Below are positions 7,120-15,308 of a stretch of 64,000 nt of DNA, piece by piece; the stretch's first letter is position 1; each line of letters begins with the position of its first letter. A model generated the notes under the pieces. That model did not search any database. It was not told the origin of the DNA and was given only the letters and a program-made list of their open reading frames with translations. A program made the translations under genes and the position numbers. Source of the stretch: CAVXHQ01 sp963761735 (lineage in GTDB: Bacteria > Pseudomonadota > Alphaproteobacteria > Rhodobacterales > Rhodobacteraceae); contig CAVXHQ010000005.1 of assembly GCA_963761735.1 (NCBI GenBank), positions 806,001-870,000 on the forward strand, read 5' to 3'.

Positions 7120-8492
7120 AGACCGGCGTCATGATTTGCGGCCACGGCTCGCGCAGCCAGTCGGCTGTCGAAGAGTTTGCGGTGCTGGCCGAAAAACTGC
7201 CCGCCCTTTTGCCGGACGATTGGCTGGTGGACTATGGCTATCTCGAATTCGCCAATCCGGTGATCCGCGACGGCCTCGACCGGCTGCGCGCCGCGGGCTG
7301 CGACCGGATTCTGGCGGTGCCGGGCATGCTCTTTGCCGCGATGCACGCGAAAAACGATATCCCCACGGTTCTCAATACCTATGCCGCGAAACACGCAATC
7401 GATGTGCGCTATGGCCGCGAACTCGGCGTCGACCCCAAGATGATCGCCGCCGCCGGGTCGCGGATCTCGGATGCCGTGGCACGGGCGAACGCGAATCACG
7501 GCGCGGTTGCCCTGCACGACACCTGCCTTGTGGTCATCGGGCGCGGCGCCTCCGATCCGGACGCCAATGGCAACGTCGCCAAGATCGCGCGGATGCTGCA
7601 CGAGGGGCTCGGCTTCGGCTGGCTCGAGGTCGGCTATTCCGGCGTCACCTTTCCGCTGGTGGAACCCTGCCTGACCCACGCGGCAAAGCTGGGGTACAAG
7701 CGCATTGTCGTGTTTCCGTATTTTCTGTTCTCGGGCATCCTGATCGACCGGATCTATGGCTTCACGGATCGCGTCGCCGCCGCCCATCCGGACATTACGT
7801 TCGTCAAGGCAGGTTATCTGGGCGACCATCCGCAGGTCCTTGCCACCTTTGCCGAACGGATCACCGAACAGACGCACCGGACGCCGCCGCCGAATTGCGG
7901 CACCTGCCAGTACCGCACTCAGATCCTGTCCGTCGAAGGACGGGACCCTGCGCGCATCACGCCGTACCAGCGCGAGATCATCGCCGCCGAGCGCGGCCAC
8001 GACCATCCCGCCTTCGCCGACGTGCCACCGCCCACCTGCGTGCTGTGCAAGTACCGCACCGCCGTTCTGGGGTTCGAGGCCGAGGTGGGCGCGGTGCAGG
8101 AAAGCCACCATCACCACGTCGAGGGCCAGGGCGCCAGCGCCCCGGGATCCAACGTCGCCGACTGCACGCTATGCGAGACGTTCTGCACCGGCATGTGCCG
8201 CCTCGAGGCCGCGGGGCGCCACCATCATGACCACGCCGACGGGCACCACCATCAACACGATACCGCCGCCGATCACTCCCACTCCATTTTCCACGATCGC
8301 GGCCACACCCTTGCGCATGAACCGCACCTCACTCACGCCGACGATTCCGCCCACGCGCATCCGCACGACCACGCCCACGCGCATCCGCACGATTCCGGCC
8401 ACGCGCATCCGCACGACCACGCCCACCCGGCATACCCCCACACCGATCACCCGCACGGACCGGAAAGCGCCCGCAAAATCCGTCCCGCCTGA
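7116..8492 (+). CDS. cbiX: Sirohydrochlorin cobaltochelatase CbiX with Cys- and His-rich C-terminal tail
   Basis: Inserts cobalt into sirohydrochlorin, an early cobalamin step. The first ~255 of 458 residues form two CbiX-type chelatase domains: ICGHGSRSQ at the N-terminus with the metal-ligand His, and the second-domain motif GRGASDPDANGNV. The tail carries three Cys clusters, CGTC at about 261, CVLC at about 308 and CTLCETFCTGMC at about 350, plausibly an Fe-S or metal site. From about residue 330 onward it is extremely His-rich, with three 24-bp DNA repeats encoding HAHPHD units. His-rich CbiX tails are known elsewhere as metal stores; this one is unusually long. Confidence 0.93.
   Translation: MKTGVMICGHGSRSQSAVEEFAVLAEKLPALLPDDWLVDYGYLEFANPVIRDGLDRLRAAGCDRILAVPGMLFAAMHAKNDIPTVLNTYAAKHAIDVRYGRELGVDPKMIAAAGSRISDAVARANANHGAVALHDTCLVVIGRGASDPDANGNVAKIARMLHEGLGFGWLEVGYSGVTFPLVEPCLTHAAKLGYKRIVVFPYFLFSGILIDRIYGFTDRVAAAHPDITFVKAGYLGDHPQVLATFAERITEQTHRTPPPNCGTCQYRTQILSVEGRDPARITPYQREIIAAERGHDHPAFADVPPPTCVLCKYRTAVLGFEAEVGAVQESHHHHVEGQGASAPGSNVADCTLCETFCTGMCRLEAAGRHHHDHADGHHHQHDTAADHSHSIFHDRGHTLAHEPHLTHADDSAHAHPHDHAHAHPHDSGHAHPHDHAHPAYPHTDHPHGPESARKIRPA
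8349..8420 (+). repeat. Three tandem 24-bp repeats in the cbiX His-rich tail
   Basis: Units at 8349-8372, 8373-8396 and 8397-8420 share the core CACGCGCATCCGCACGA. The middle unit differs at its 3' end (ATTCC instead of ACCAC). They encode AHAHPHD-type units and may change copy number. Confidence 0.85.
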
Positions 8493-8515
8493 GGTTCGTT
8501 ACGCCTCCCGCTCTC

Positions 8516-8557
8516 ATCCTGCCCCAAATATCCCCGCCGGAGGCTCCGACGCCGCCG
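8516..8557 (+). repeat. Dispersed AAATATCCC-type intergenic repeat, copy 1
   Basis: Sequence around CCCCAAATATCCCCGCCGG followed by AGGCTCCGACGCC lies between cbiX and cobH. The segment CGCCGGAGGCTCC recurs in reverse orientation at 10551-10597. It belongs with the elements near 27970, 32830 and 62665. Confidence 0.5.
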
Positions 8558-8577
8558 CCAGTTACAAGGCCCGCCCA

Positions 8578-9246
8578 TTGCGCCCCTACCTCAAAGACCC
8601 CGCCGCGATCTACGCCGCCAGCTTCGAGACCGTGCGTCGCGAGGCGCGGATCGAGCGGTTCGAGGCGGCGATGCAGCCGTTGGTGACACGGCTGATCCAC
8701 GCTTGCGGCATGGTCGAGATCGCCGACAGGCTGGCGTTTTCTGCGGATCTGGCCGAGGCGGGGAGCGCGGCGCTGGCGCGGGGTGCACCGGTCCTGTGCG
8801 ACTGCGAAATGGTCGCCTCGGGCATCATTCGCCGCGCCTTGCCTGCCGACAACCCCGTGATCGTGACGCTGAACGATGCGGAGGTGCCGGACCTCGCCGC
8901 CCGCCTGCGCACCACGCGCTCGGCGGCGGCGGTCGAGCGGTGGGCGCCGCACCTCGACGGCGCCGTAGTTGCCATCGGCAATGCGCCGACCGCCCTGTTC
9001 CATCTGCTCGAGGCGCTGGACGCGGGCGCCGCACGCCCTGCCGCAATCCTCGGGTTCCCGGTCGGGTTCGTGGGCGCGGCGGAAAGCAAGGTGGAACTCG
9101 CCGCCGATCCGCGTGGCTGCGCGTTCATTGCCCTGCGCGGGCGCAAAGGTGGCTCCGCCATGGCGGCGGCAGCGGTCAACGCGCTGGCTGCCGGCCTTTC
9201 GGGCGGGCTTTGGGGCGGCATTCCGGTCGCGACATCGGCCCCGTGA
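8578..9246 (+). CDS. cobH: Precorrin-8X methylmutase CobH/CbiC
   Basis: Catalyses migration of the C-11 methyl group to C-12, converting precorrin-8X to hydrogenobyrinic acid (or the cobalt equivalent). The 222-residue product contains TRLIHACGMVEIADRL with the catalytic His, VLCDCEMVASG, NTRSAA-type sequence (TTRSAAAVERW), VAIGNAPTALFHLLE and ILGFPVGFVGAAESK. The only start codon between the cbiX stop and the conserved domain is TTG 8578, giving MRPYLKDPAAIYAASF, which aligns with family N-termini; an AAGG lies about nine bases upstream. An 85-base spacer holding a dispersed repeat separates it from cbiX. Confidence 0.93.
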   Translation: MRPYLKDPAAIYAASFETVRREARIERFEAAMQPLVTRLIHACGMVEIADRLAFSADLAEAGSAALARGAPVLCDCEMVASGIIRRALPADNPVIVTLNDAEVPDLAARLRTTRSAAAVERWAPHLDGAVVAIGNAPTALFHLLEALDAGAARPAAILGFPVGFVGAAESKVELAADPRGCAFIALRGRKGGSAMAAAAVNALAAGLSGGLWGGIPVATSAP

Positions 9247-9247
9247 G

Positions 9248-9292
9248 CGAATTTTTTCAAAAAATTCGACGCGGACTTTTTCAAAAAGTCCG
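9248..9292 (+). repeat. Tandem-hairpin repeat, copy A (two hairpins)
   Basis: Two perfect 21-nt hairpins with one-base loops: 9248-9268 (arms CGAATTTTTT / AAAAAATTCG) and 9272-9292 (arms CGGACTTTTT / AAAAAGTCCG), separated by ACG. They start two bases after the cobH stop and end 27 bases before cobL. Related arrays are at 18298, 35764 and 44657. Confidence 0.85.
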
Positions 9293-9319
9293 ACTGGCGC
9301 GCTGCGAACGGTGTCCCGC

Positions 9320-10522
9320 ATGACGGCGCCGTGGCTGCATATCGTCGGCATTGGCGAGGACGGGATCGCGGGTCTGACGCCCGTCACCCGCGCCGTGATC
9401 GAGGCGGCGGAGGTGATCCTTGGCGGCGACCGCCACCACGCCCTGAGCCCGAACGTCACCGCCGAGCGTATCGCCTGGCCGTCGCCTTTCGACGCGATGA
9501 TCGATACCATCCGGGCGCAGCGGGGCCGTCGTGTCGTGGTCCTCGTCACCGGCGATCCGCTTTGGTTTTCGGTCGGCGCCCGGATCGGGCAGGCGATCCC
9601 GGCGTCTGAAATCGTCTATCATCCGCAGCTTTCGGCGTTTCAGCTTGCCAGTGCCCGCATGGGGTGGAGCCTTGCGGACGTCGAAACTCTCACCGTGCAT
9701 GGCCGCCCCGTCGAGCAGATGATCGCCTTCATTCAGCCCGATGCGCGGCTTCTGATCCTGACCACCGGCGCCGATACGCCCGCGCGGATCGCCGCGTTCC
9801 TGACCGAGCGGGGCTACGGCGGCTCCCGGATGACGGTCCTTGCGGCGATGGGCGGCGCGGCCGAGGCGCGGTTCGACGGCACCGCTGAAGGCTGGAACCA
9901 CATCGTGCCCGCGTTCAACACGCTGGCCGTCGACTGTATCGCCGCCCCCGGCGCCGCCCTCGTGCCCCGGGTGCCGGGCCTCGACGATACGCTGTTCCAG
10001 TCCGACGGCACGATGACCAAACAAGAGGTGCGGGCCGTGACGCTGGCCAAACTTATGCCGATGCGCGGCGCGATGCTGTGGGACATCGGTACCGGCTGCG
10101 GCTCTGTCGCGATCGAATGGATGCGGGCGGCGCACTACGCCCGCGCCATCGGCATCGAGCCGCGCGCCGACCGGCGGGCGATGGCGGCGGCCAATGCGCT
10201 GGCTCTCGGCGTGCCGCGGTTCCAGATCGTCGACGGCACAGCGCCCGCGGGACTGGCGGGTCTCGCGGCTCCGGATGCCATCTTTATCGGCGGCGGGCTG
10301 ACCGAGGCGGTTTTCGCCGCCGCCTGGGATGCGCTCAGGCCACTGGGGCGGCTGGTGGCGAACGCGGTGACGCTGGAAACCGAGGCCGTGCTGATCGCGC
10401 TGCATCACCGGATGGGCGGACAACTGGTGCGGATACAGGCCAGTCGCGCCGAACCGGTGGGGCGGATGACAGGGTGGCGACCGCACATGCAGGTGACGCA
10501 GCTGAGCCTGGTGAAACGATGA
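9320..10522 (+). CDS. cobL: Precorrin-6Y C5,15-methyltransferase CobL (CbiE-CbiT fusion)
   Basis: Bifunctional SAM-dependent methyltransferase that methylates C-5 and C-15 and decarboxylates the acetate at C-12. The 400 residues comprise a CbiE domain (about 1-200, with WLHIVGIGEDG and VTGDPLWFSVG) and a CbiT domain (about 205-400) with SAM motif LWDIGTGCGSVAIEWMRA near 252. Length is normal for the fused aerobic-type enzyme. The start at ATG 9320 follows the hairpin repeats; no strong ribosome-binding site is obvious. It lies between cobH and cobI on the same strand. Confidence 0.94.
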   Translation: MTAPWLHIVGIGEDGIAGLTPVTRAVIEAAEVILGGDRHHALSPNVTAERIAWPSPFDAMIDTIRAQRGRRVVVLVTGDPLWFSVGARIGQAIPASEIVYHPQLSAFQLASARMGWSLADVETLTVHGRPVEQMIAFIQPDARLLILTTGADTPARIAAFLTERGYGGSRMTVLAAMGGAAEARFDGTAEGWNHIVPAFNTLAVDCIAAPGAALVPRVPGLDDTLFQSDGTMTKQEVRAVTLAKLMPMRGAMLWDIGTGCGSVAIEWMRAAHYARAIGIEPRADRRAMAAANALALGVPRFQIVDGTAPAGLAGLAAPDAIFIGGGLTEAVFAAAWDALRPLGRLVANAVTLETEAVLIALHHRMGGQLVRIQASRAEPVGRMTGWRPHMQVTQLSLVKR

Positions 10523-10550
10523 GCATTCCGTCTTTCAGCGGCGCGGTTTC

Positions 10551-10597
10551 GAGGCGTTGGAGCCTCCGGCGGGAGGTATTTTCGGCAAGAAAAAAAC
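10551..10597 (-). repeat. Dispersed AAATATCCC-type intergenic repeat, copy 2 (reverse)
   Basis: Read on the minus strand it contains TTTTTCTTGCCGAAAATACC followed by CGCCGGAGGCTCC. It sits in the 166-base gap between cobL and cobI, opposite in orientation to copy 1, with which it shares the GGAGGCTCC segment. Confidence 0.5.
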
Positions 10598-10688
10598 GGT
10601 GCGGAGGTGTCGGCGCAGCGGCGGCGCTTCTGGGCAAGTCTGCCGCCGGGCGGGTGTGTTTGGTAAACGCCGTGTCGGGGTGCTGTCG

Positions 10689-11390
10689 GTGAGTGGAACT
10701 CTGTTTGGGGTGGGCGTCGGGCCGGGGGCGCCCGATCTGGTGACGCTGCGGGCCGCGCGTCTGATCGGGGGGGCGGCTGTCATTGCCTATCCGACGCTGG
10801 CGGGCGCGCAGAGTTTTGCGCGCGCCATCGTCGCCGATCTGATCCCCGAGGGGGTTTGCGAAATCGTCATCGACGTGCCGATGCGGGTTGCGCGTGGCCC
10901 CGCCCAGGCCGCCTATGATGAGGGTGCGGCGCGCATTGCCGCCATGCTGAAGGCGGACCGCGATGTGGTGTGCCTGTGCGAGGGCGATCCGTTCTTTTAC
11001 GGCTCTTTCATGTATTTGTTTGCCCGTCTGCGGTCGCGGTTTGCGGTTGAGGTGGTGCCGGGTGTGACCTCGCTCTCGGCCTGTTCGGCGGCGGCGCTGT
11101 TGCCGTTGGTGGCACGTAACGAACGGCTTGTCGTGCTGCCCGGACCGCTGCCCGACCCAGAACTCGCGGCGCAGATCGCTGCGGCCGATGCGGTGGCGAT
11201 CCTGAAAGTGGGGCGACATCTGACGCGGATCCGGCAGGTCGTGGCGGATCTTGGCCTGCTGGGTCGCGCGACCTATGTCTCCCGGGCGACGCTTGGCGCC
11301 GAATGCGTGACGCCACTGGCGCAGGCGCCTGACGATGCGCCGTACTTTTCGATGATTCTGATCAGCAAGGGGGCCGATCCATGGCTGTAG
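10689..11390 (+). CDS. cobI: Precorrin-2 C20-methyltransferase CobI/CbiL
   Basis: SAM-dependent methylation of precorrin-2 (or cobalt-factor II) at C-20. The 233-residue tetrapyrrole methylase has GVGVGPGAPDLVTLRAARLI at the N-terminus, CLCEGDPFFYGSF and VVPGVTSLSACSAA, all family signatures. The start is GTG 10689, giving VSGTLFGVGVGPG as in homologues. In-frame GTG codons at 10653 and 10677 are less likely. The last ten bases overlap the start of the downstream cbiG-cobJ gene. Confidence 0.93.
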   Translation: MSGTLFGVGVGPGAPDLVTLRAARLIGGAAVIAYPTLAGAQSFARAIVADLIPEGVCEIVIDVPMRVARGPAQAAYDEGAARIAAMLKADRDVVCLCEGDPFFYGSFMYLFARLRSRFAVEVVPGVTSLSACSAAALLPLVARNERLVVLPGPLPDPELAAQIAAADAVAILKVGRHLTRIRQVVADLGLLGRATYVSRATLGAECVTPLAQAPDDAPYFSMILISKGADPWL

Positions 11391-13267
11391 AAACCGCCAC
11401 CGCCCCCGCCGTGGTGGCTCCCGTCGTCGTGGCCCTGTCGCGTTCCGGCGAGGCCGTGGCCCACCGCGTCGCCGCACATCTCGGCGCGCTGGTGCACGGC
11501 CGCGCGGGACGCGTCGACCGGGCCGACGGTTTTTTCGACAACGCGCTCGATCATGTGCGCGACCTGTTCGCGGCGGGTGTGCCGGTTGTGGGGGTCTGCG
11601 CCAGCGGTATCCTGATCCGCGCCGTGGCCCCGCTGCTGGCCGACAAGACCGCAGAGCCGCCGGTGATTTCCGTCAGCGACGACGGTGCCGTCGTGGTCCC
11701 ATTACTGGGCGGGCACCGGGGGGCAAACCGGTTGGCACGCGATGTGGCCCGCGCCCTCGGCGGGATTGCGGCGGTGACCACGGCGGGGGATGTGGCGCTT
11801 GGCGTGGCCCTCGACGCGCCGCCCGCGGGATGGCGGCTGGTCAATCGGGGCGATGCGAAACCGGCGATGGCGGCGCTGCTTGGCGCCAGTGATCCGGGGG
11901 GCGGCGCGCGCGTGTCGGGCGACGCCGCATGGCTCGACGATCTGCCACGGGGCGATGCCCTGCGGATCAGCGCCACGATGGCCGCGGTGGCCGATGCGGG
12001 GCCGGGGCATCTGCATTTTGCGCCGCAATGCGTGACCCTCGGCCTCGGGTGCGCGCGGGGCTGCGCCACGTCAGAGCTGTTGGCACTGGTCCAGGACACC
12101 CTAGCGGCACATGACCTGTCGCCCGGTGCCATTGCCGCCGTCGGATCCATCGACCTGAAAGCGGACGAGGCCGCGATCAACGCGGTTGCCGCGTATCTGG
12201 GCGTGCCGTTGCGGGTTTTCGACGCCGCGACCCTGGAGGCCGAGGCACCGCGACTGGCGACGCCGTCGGATGTCGTTTTTGCCGAGGTCGGCTGTCACGG
12301 CGTTGCCGAAGGGGCGGCGCTGGCGCTGGCCGGGCCGGGAGGGACGCTGCATGTGGCCAAGCGCAAGACGGCGAACGCCACCTGCGCGCTGGGCTTGGCA
12401 CCCGCGCCGCTAACCGACCTCCCGGGGCGGGCGCGCGGGCGGCTCAGCGTCGTCGGCATCGGGCCGGGGCAGGGCAGCTGGCGCACGCCCGAGGCATCGC
12501 AGCTGATCGCGCGGGCCGAGGAACTGGTGGGTTACGGGTTGTATATCGATCTGCTGGGCCCGCTGGCGCTGGGCAAGGTCCGCACCGATTATCCGCTGGG
12601 CGGCGAGGAGGCGCGCTGTCGCCATGCCCTCGAGCGGGCGGGCGAGGGACGCGATGTCGCCCTCGTCTGTTCGGGCGATGCGGGGATCTATGCGATGGGC
12701 GCGCTGGTGTTCGAACTGCTCGACCGGGGCGCGGGCGCGGGCGGGGTAAGTGCGGCGGCGCGGCGGGCGGAGGTGATCTGCGCGCCGGGGGTGTCGGCCT
12801 TGCAGGCCGCCGCGGCACGGGCGGGTGCGCCGCTGGGCCACGATTTCTGCGCCATATCGCTGTCGGATCTGCTGACGCCGCGTGCCGATATCCTGCGTCG
12901 GTTGCATGCGGCGGCGCAGGGCGATTTCGTCATCGCGTTCTATAACCCGGTGTCCGCGCGCCGCCGCACCCTGCTGGCGCAGGCGCGCGACATCCTGCTG
13001 GCGCACCGGCCCGCCGACACGCCGGTGATGCTGGCGACCTCGCTGGGGCGCCCGGACGAACATCTGCGCTATCGCCGCCTCGACGCGCTGGACGTGGACG
13101 AGGTGGATATGCTGACCGTGGTGCTGGTCGGGTCGTCGCAATCGCGTCTGGCGCAATTGGGCGACGGTCCGCGGATGTTCACGCCGCGCGGCTATGCCCG
13201 CCGGATCGACGGCGACATGGTGCATGCCCCGCAGGATTGGGCCGAGACGGTAAAGGACACCCCATGA
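11381..13267 (+). CDS. cobJ: CbiG-CobJ fusion: cobalt-precorrin-5A hydrolase-like domain and precorrin-3B C17-methyltransferase
   Basis: A 628-residue fusion. Residues 1 to about 345 are CbiG-like: the N domain has VGVCASGILIRAVAPLL and GGHRGANRLA, and the C (CobE-like) part has LGLGCARGC, AVGSIDLKADE and AKRKTANATCALG. From about 353 comes a CobJ methylase with LSVVGIGPGQ, CSGDAGIYAMG, ICAPGVSALQAAAARAGAPLGHDFCAISLSD in pieces and IAFYNPVSARR. CobJ contracts the ring while methylating C-17; CbiG opens the delta-lactone in the early-cobalt route, whereas CobE has an accessory role in the late route. It overlaps cobI by ten bases and cobM by four. Confidence 0.92.
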   Translation: MAVETATAPAVVAPVVVALSRSGEAVAHRVAAHLGALVHGRAGRVDRADGFFDNALDHVRDLFAAGVPVVGVCASGILIRAVAPLLADKTAEPPVISVSDDGAVVVPLLGGHRGANRLARDVARALGGIAAVTTAGDVALGVALDAPPAGWRLVNRGDAKPAMAALLGASDPGGGARVSGDAAWLDDLPRGDALRISATMAAVADAGPGHLHFAPQCVTLGLGCARGCATSELLALVQDTLAAHDLSPGAIAAVGSIDLKADEAAINAVAAYLGVPLRVFDAATLEAEAPRLATPSDVVFAEVGCHGVAEGAALALAGPGGTLHVAKRKTANATCALGLAPAPLTDLPGRARGRLSVVGIGPGQGSWRTPEASQLIARAEELVGYGLYIDLLGPLALGKVRTDYPLGGEEARCRHALERAGEGRDVALVCSGDAGIYAMGALVFELLDRGAGAGGVSAAARRAEVICAPGVSALQAAAARAGAPLGHDFCAISLSDLLTPRADILRRLHAAAQGDFVIAFYNPVSARRRTLLAQARDILLAHRPADTPVMLATSLGRPDEHLRYRRLDALDVDEVDMLTVVLVGSSQSRLAQLGDGPRMFTPRGYARRIDGDMVHAPQDWAETVKDTP

Positions 13268-14052
13268 CGGTTTATTTCATCGGCGCCGGTCCCGGCGATC
13301 CCGAACTGCTGACCCTGAAGGCCGCACGCCTGATCGCGGCCTGTCCGGTATGCCTGTACGCCGGATCGCTGGTGCCCGAGGCGGTGGTGGCGGGTGCGCC
13401 GATGGGCGCGCGGGTGATGGACACGGCACCCATGACGCTGGACGAAACCCACGCCGAGATCGTCGCGGCCCACGCCAAGGGGCAGGACGTCGCCCGCGTG
13501 CATTCGGGCGATCCGTCGCTCTATGGTGCCATCGCCGAGCAGATCCGGCGCCTGAAGGCGGACGGCATCGGCTATGTCATCATCCCGGGCGTGCCTGCCT
13601 ATGTCGCCGCCGCCGCCGCCCTCGGGCAGGAACTTACCATACCGGAAGTGGCGCAAAGCCTTGTTCTGACGCGGATGTCGATGAAATCGACGGCGATGCC
13701 GGCGGGCGAAACCCTCGAGAATTTCGCGGCCTCCGGCACGACGCTGGCGATCCATCTGGGCGTGCGGGCGCTGCGCGACATCGAACGGCGAATGGTGCCG
13801 TTTTATGGCGCCGACTGCCCCGTGGCGGTCGTCTACCGCGTCGGCTGGCCGGACGAACAGATCATCCGCAGCACCCTGTCGGACATCCATGCGCGGGTGC
13901 GAGAGGCCAAGATCACGCGCACGGCCCTGATCCTGATGGGCCCGGCCCTCGCGGAACATCACGGCTTCCCGGATTCGGCCCTGTACGACGCGGCGCGACC
14001 GCATGTCCTGCGGCCAAAGGTGAAACCGGTGGACGCGGGCACGGCCGGCTGA
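13264..14052 (+). CDS. cobM: Precorrin-4 C11-methyltransferase CobM/CbiF
   Basis: SAM-dependent methylation at C-11 of precorrin-4. The 262-residue protein shows VYFIGAGPGDPELLTLKAARLI, YAGSLVP, VARVHSGDPSLYGAIAEQ, VIIPGVPAYVAAAAALG and LTRMSMKSTAMP, all CobM signatures. ATG 13264 overlaps the cobJ stop as ATGA, so the two are coupled. It is the last recognisable gene of the operon. Precorrin-6A reductase (cobK) and ring oxygenase genes, expected for a full pathway, are not in this window. Confidence 0.95.
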   Translation: MTVYFIGAGPGDPELLTLKAARLIAACPVCLYAGSLVPEAVVAGAPMGARVMDTAPMTLDETHAEIVAAHAKGQDVARVHSGDPSLYGAIAEQIRRLKADGIGYVIIPGVPAYVAAAAALGQELTIPEVAQSLVLTRMSMKSTAMPAGETLENFAASGTTLAIHLGVRALRDIERRMVPFYGADCPVAVVYRVGWPDEQIIRSTLSDIHARVREAKITRTALILMGPALAEHHGFPDSALYDAARPHVLRPKVKPVDAGTAG

Positions 14053-14091
14053 ACCGGGGGCGCATCGGGGTATCGCTTTGCGGCAAAGCTG

Positions 14092-14106
14092 TTAACCTGG
14101 TTTTAC
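14092..14106 (+). promoter_or_regulatory. Possible CtrA-type site, TTAA-N7-TTAC
   Basis: TTAA at 14092-14095 is followed after exactly seven bases by TTAC (14103-14106), one base off the full CtrA consensus. It lies 78 bases upstream of the gene at 14184. Weak evidence by itself. Confidence 0.25.
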
Positions 14107-14183
14107 ATGCTCCTGCTTCACTCTGATTCAGGCAGGTACAGGCGCCGCAGGACGCGACACCCATCTGCTCCGGAGGTTATGCG

Positions 14184-14534
14184 ATGTCCTATCTGCCCGA
14201 GGCCGTCCGTTCAGAACTGAAGGAGGCGCGGTACGCGATGTTGCGGCGCAAGGCGCGTTTGTGCGTGCTTGCGGGTCGCCGCGTGTTTCGTGTTACCCGC
14301 CGATGGGACGGCGGGTTTGCGATCCTCGCCACCGACGCGCCGATATTGCACGGTTTTGTGGATCTGTACGACGGATCGCGTCACATCTGTCAGTGTCTGG
14401 TCGTCGCCAGTCACGAGGAGGCGGGCGAGCAAATTTTCGAATTCAAATGGACAACCCCTGTCGCGAGCCGCCCGCCGCTCGATTTCGAAGTAGCGGATGT
14501 GCGGCCCGTTGCGCTGATCGGGACCGGGGCCTGA
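14184..14534 (+). CDS. Conserved hypothetical protein
   Basis: A 116-residue basic, soluble protein starting MSYLPEAVRSELKEARYAM with a good ribosome-binding site (CGGAGG) upstream. The middle reads VFRVTRRWDGGFAI, then LHGFVDLYDGSRHICQCLVV and a beta-rich C-terminus. The pattern of short strands around an Arg-rich start vaguely recalls PilZ-like domains, but no RxxxR...DxSxxG motif is clear. I do not assign a function. It is convergent with the next gene, 18 bases between stops. Confidence 0.7.
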   Translation: MSYLPEAVRSELKEARYAMLRRKARLCVLAGRRVFRVTRRWDGGFAILATDAPILHGFVDLYDGSRHICQCLVVASHEEAGEQIFEFKWTTPVASRPPLDFEVADVRPVALIGTGA

Positions 14535-14552
14535 CGGCGCTATCGGTGCACC

Positions 14553-15239
14553 TCAGGCCCCCGCCGCACGCCACTGCGCGTCGATCCGGTCGATCTGTGC
14601 GACGTCGAAGCGCGCGCGCTCTGTCCAGTACCGACCCGAGGCCACGAAATAGCCAAGCCGGTCTTCCTCGGCACGCAAGGCGGAAACGTCGCGTGGTTCG
14701 GGCGTCGCATCGGCGCAGGTCCCGGGCATGGCACGCGGAAATGTCAGGCGGCTCTCGCCAACGCTCAGATTGACGCAGGCACAGGCCTGCTGCGCCGCGA
14801 TCAGGCGCAGGCGCGTGGCTTTCGCCTCGAGGCTGCGCAGCGTCACGTCCTCGCGCAGCGGATCGGCGGTGCCGGTGCCATAGAAATGCGTGTGCGGCCC
14901 CGTGGGATACACCATGTCGCAGCCCACAAACGCCATCACCCGGGGCCGCAGCGCGCCCAGCGCCCAATACCCGGCCGTGAAGGCCATCGTACCGCCCGCC
15001 CAGACAAATCCGCCATAGGCGTTCTGTACCGGCACATAGTCGTCGGCCGTGACAACGCGCCGCCCCGCCGCATCGGGCCGTCTGTCGGGCGGAAAATCCT
15101 CCGGGTGGATGTGGATGTCCCAGTCGCTCCGCACCCGCCAGGCATTGTTGATCGCCAGGACGGTGTCGAACGGGGCGCGCGCCCAGGTGCGTGCCGCAAC
15201 CGCATCCGGCCCGCTGCCAAGGATCAGGACCACCGTCAT
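14553..15239 (-). CDS. Hypothetical protein, possibly surface-glycan related
   Basis: A 228-residue protein with a Rossmann-like opening (MTVVLILGSGPDAVAARTW) followed by AINNAWRVRSDWDIHIHPEDF, and later FVGCDMVYPTGPHTHFYG. This arrangement resembles proteins that sit with glycan genes (MAF/DUF115-like, pyrophosphokinase-like), but I cannot assign a family. It lies next to a sulfotransferase and a Core-2 type glycosyltransferase, so a role in surface polysaccharide formation is possible by context only. Confidence 0.7.
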   Translation of the reverse strand: MTVVLILGSGPDAVAARTWARAPFDTVLAINNAWRVRSDWDIHIHPEDFPPDRRPDAAGRRVVTADDYVPVQNAYGGFVWAGGTMAFTAGYWALGALRPRVMAFVGCDMVYPTGPHTHFYGTGTADPLREDVTLRSLEAKATRLRLIAAQQACACVNLSVGESRLTFPRAMPGTCADATPEPRDVSALRAEEDRLGYFVASGRYWTERARFDVAQIDRIDAQWRAAGA

Positions 15240-15246
15240 TGCGCCG

Positions 15247-15290
15247 CCCCGTGACTGCTTTGGTCCTGAAATACTCAGGCACCCGTTCGC
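15247..15290 (+). repeat. Possible degenerate copy of the AAATATCCC-type repeat
   Basis: CTGCTTTGGTCCTGAAATACTC resembles the TTCTTCTGGTCCGAAATATCCC core near 27970 but lacks the GGGGG run. It sits in the 69-base gap between the two minus-strand genes. Confidence 0.3.
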
Positions 15291-15308
15291 TTGCGTTGAA
15301 TTGCGGCG

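Noticed and set aside
6360..8117. 585-codon minus-strand open frame opposite cbiX
   Set aside because: Antisense to the chelatase and the hydroquinone reductase start; no family signature.
8349..8420. CRISPR-like short repeats
   Set aside because: The 24-bp units are directly contiguous without spacers and lie in frame within cbiX, encoding His-rich sequence.
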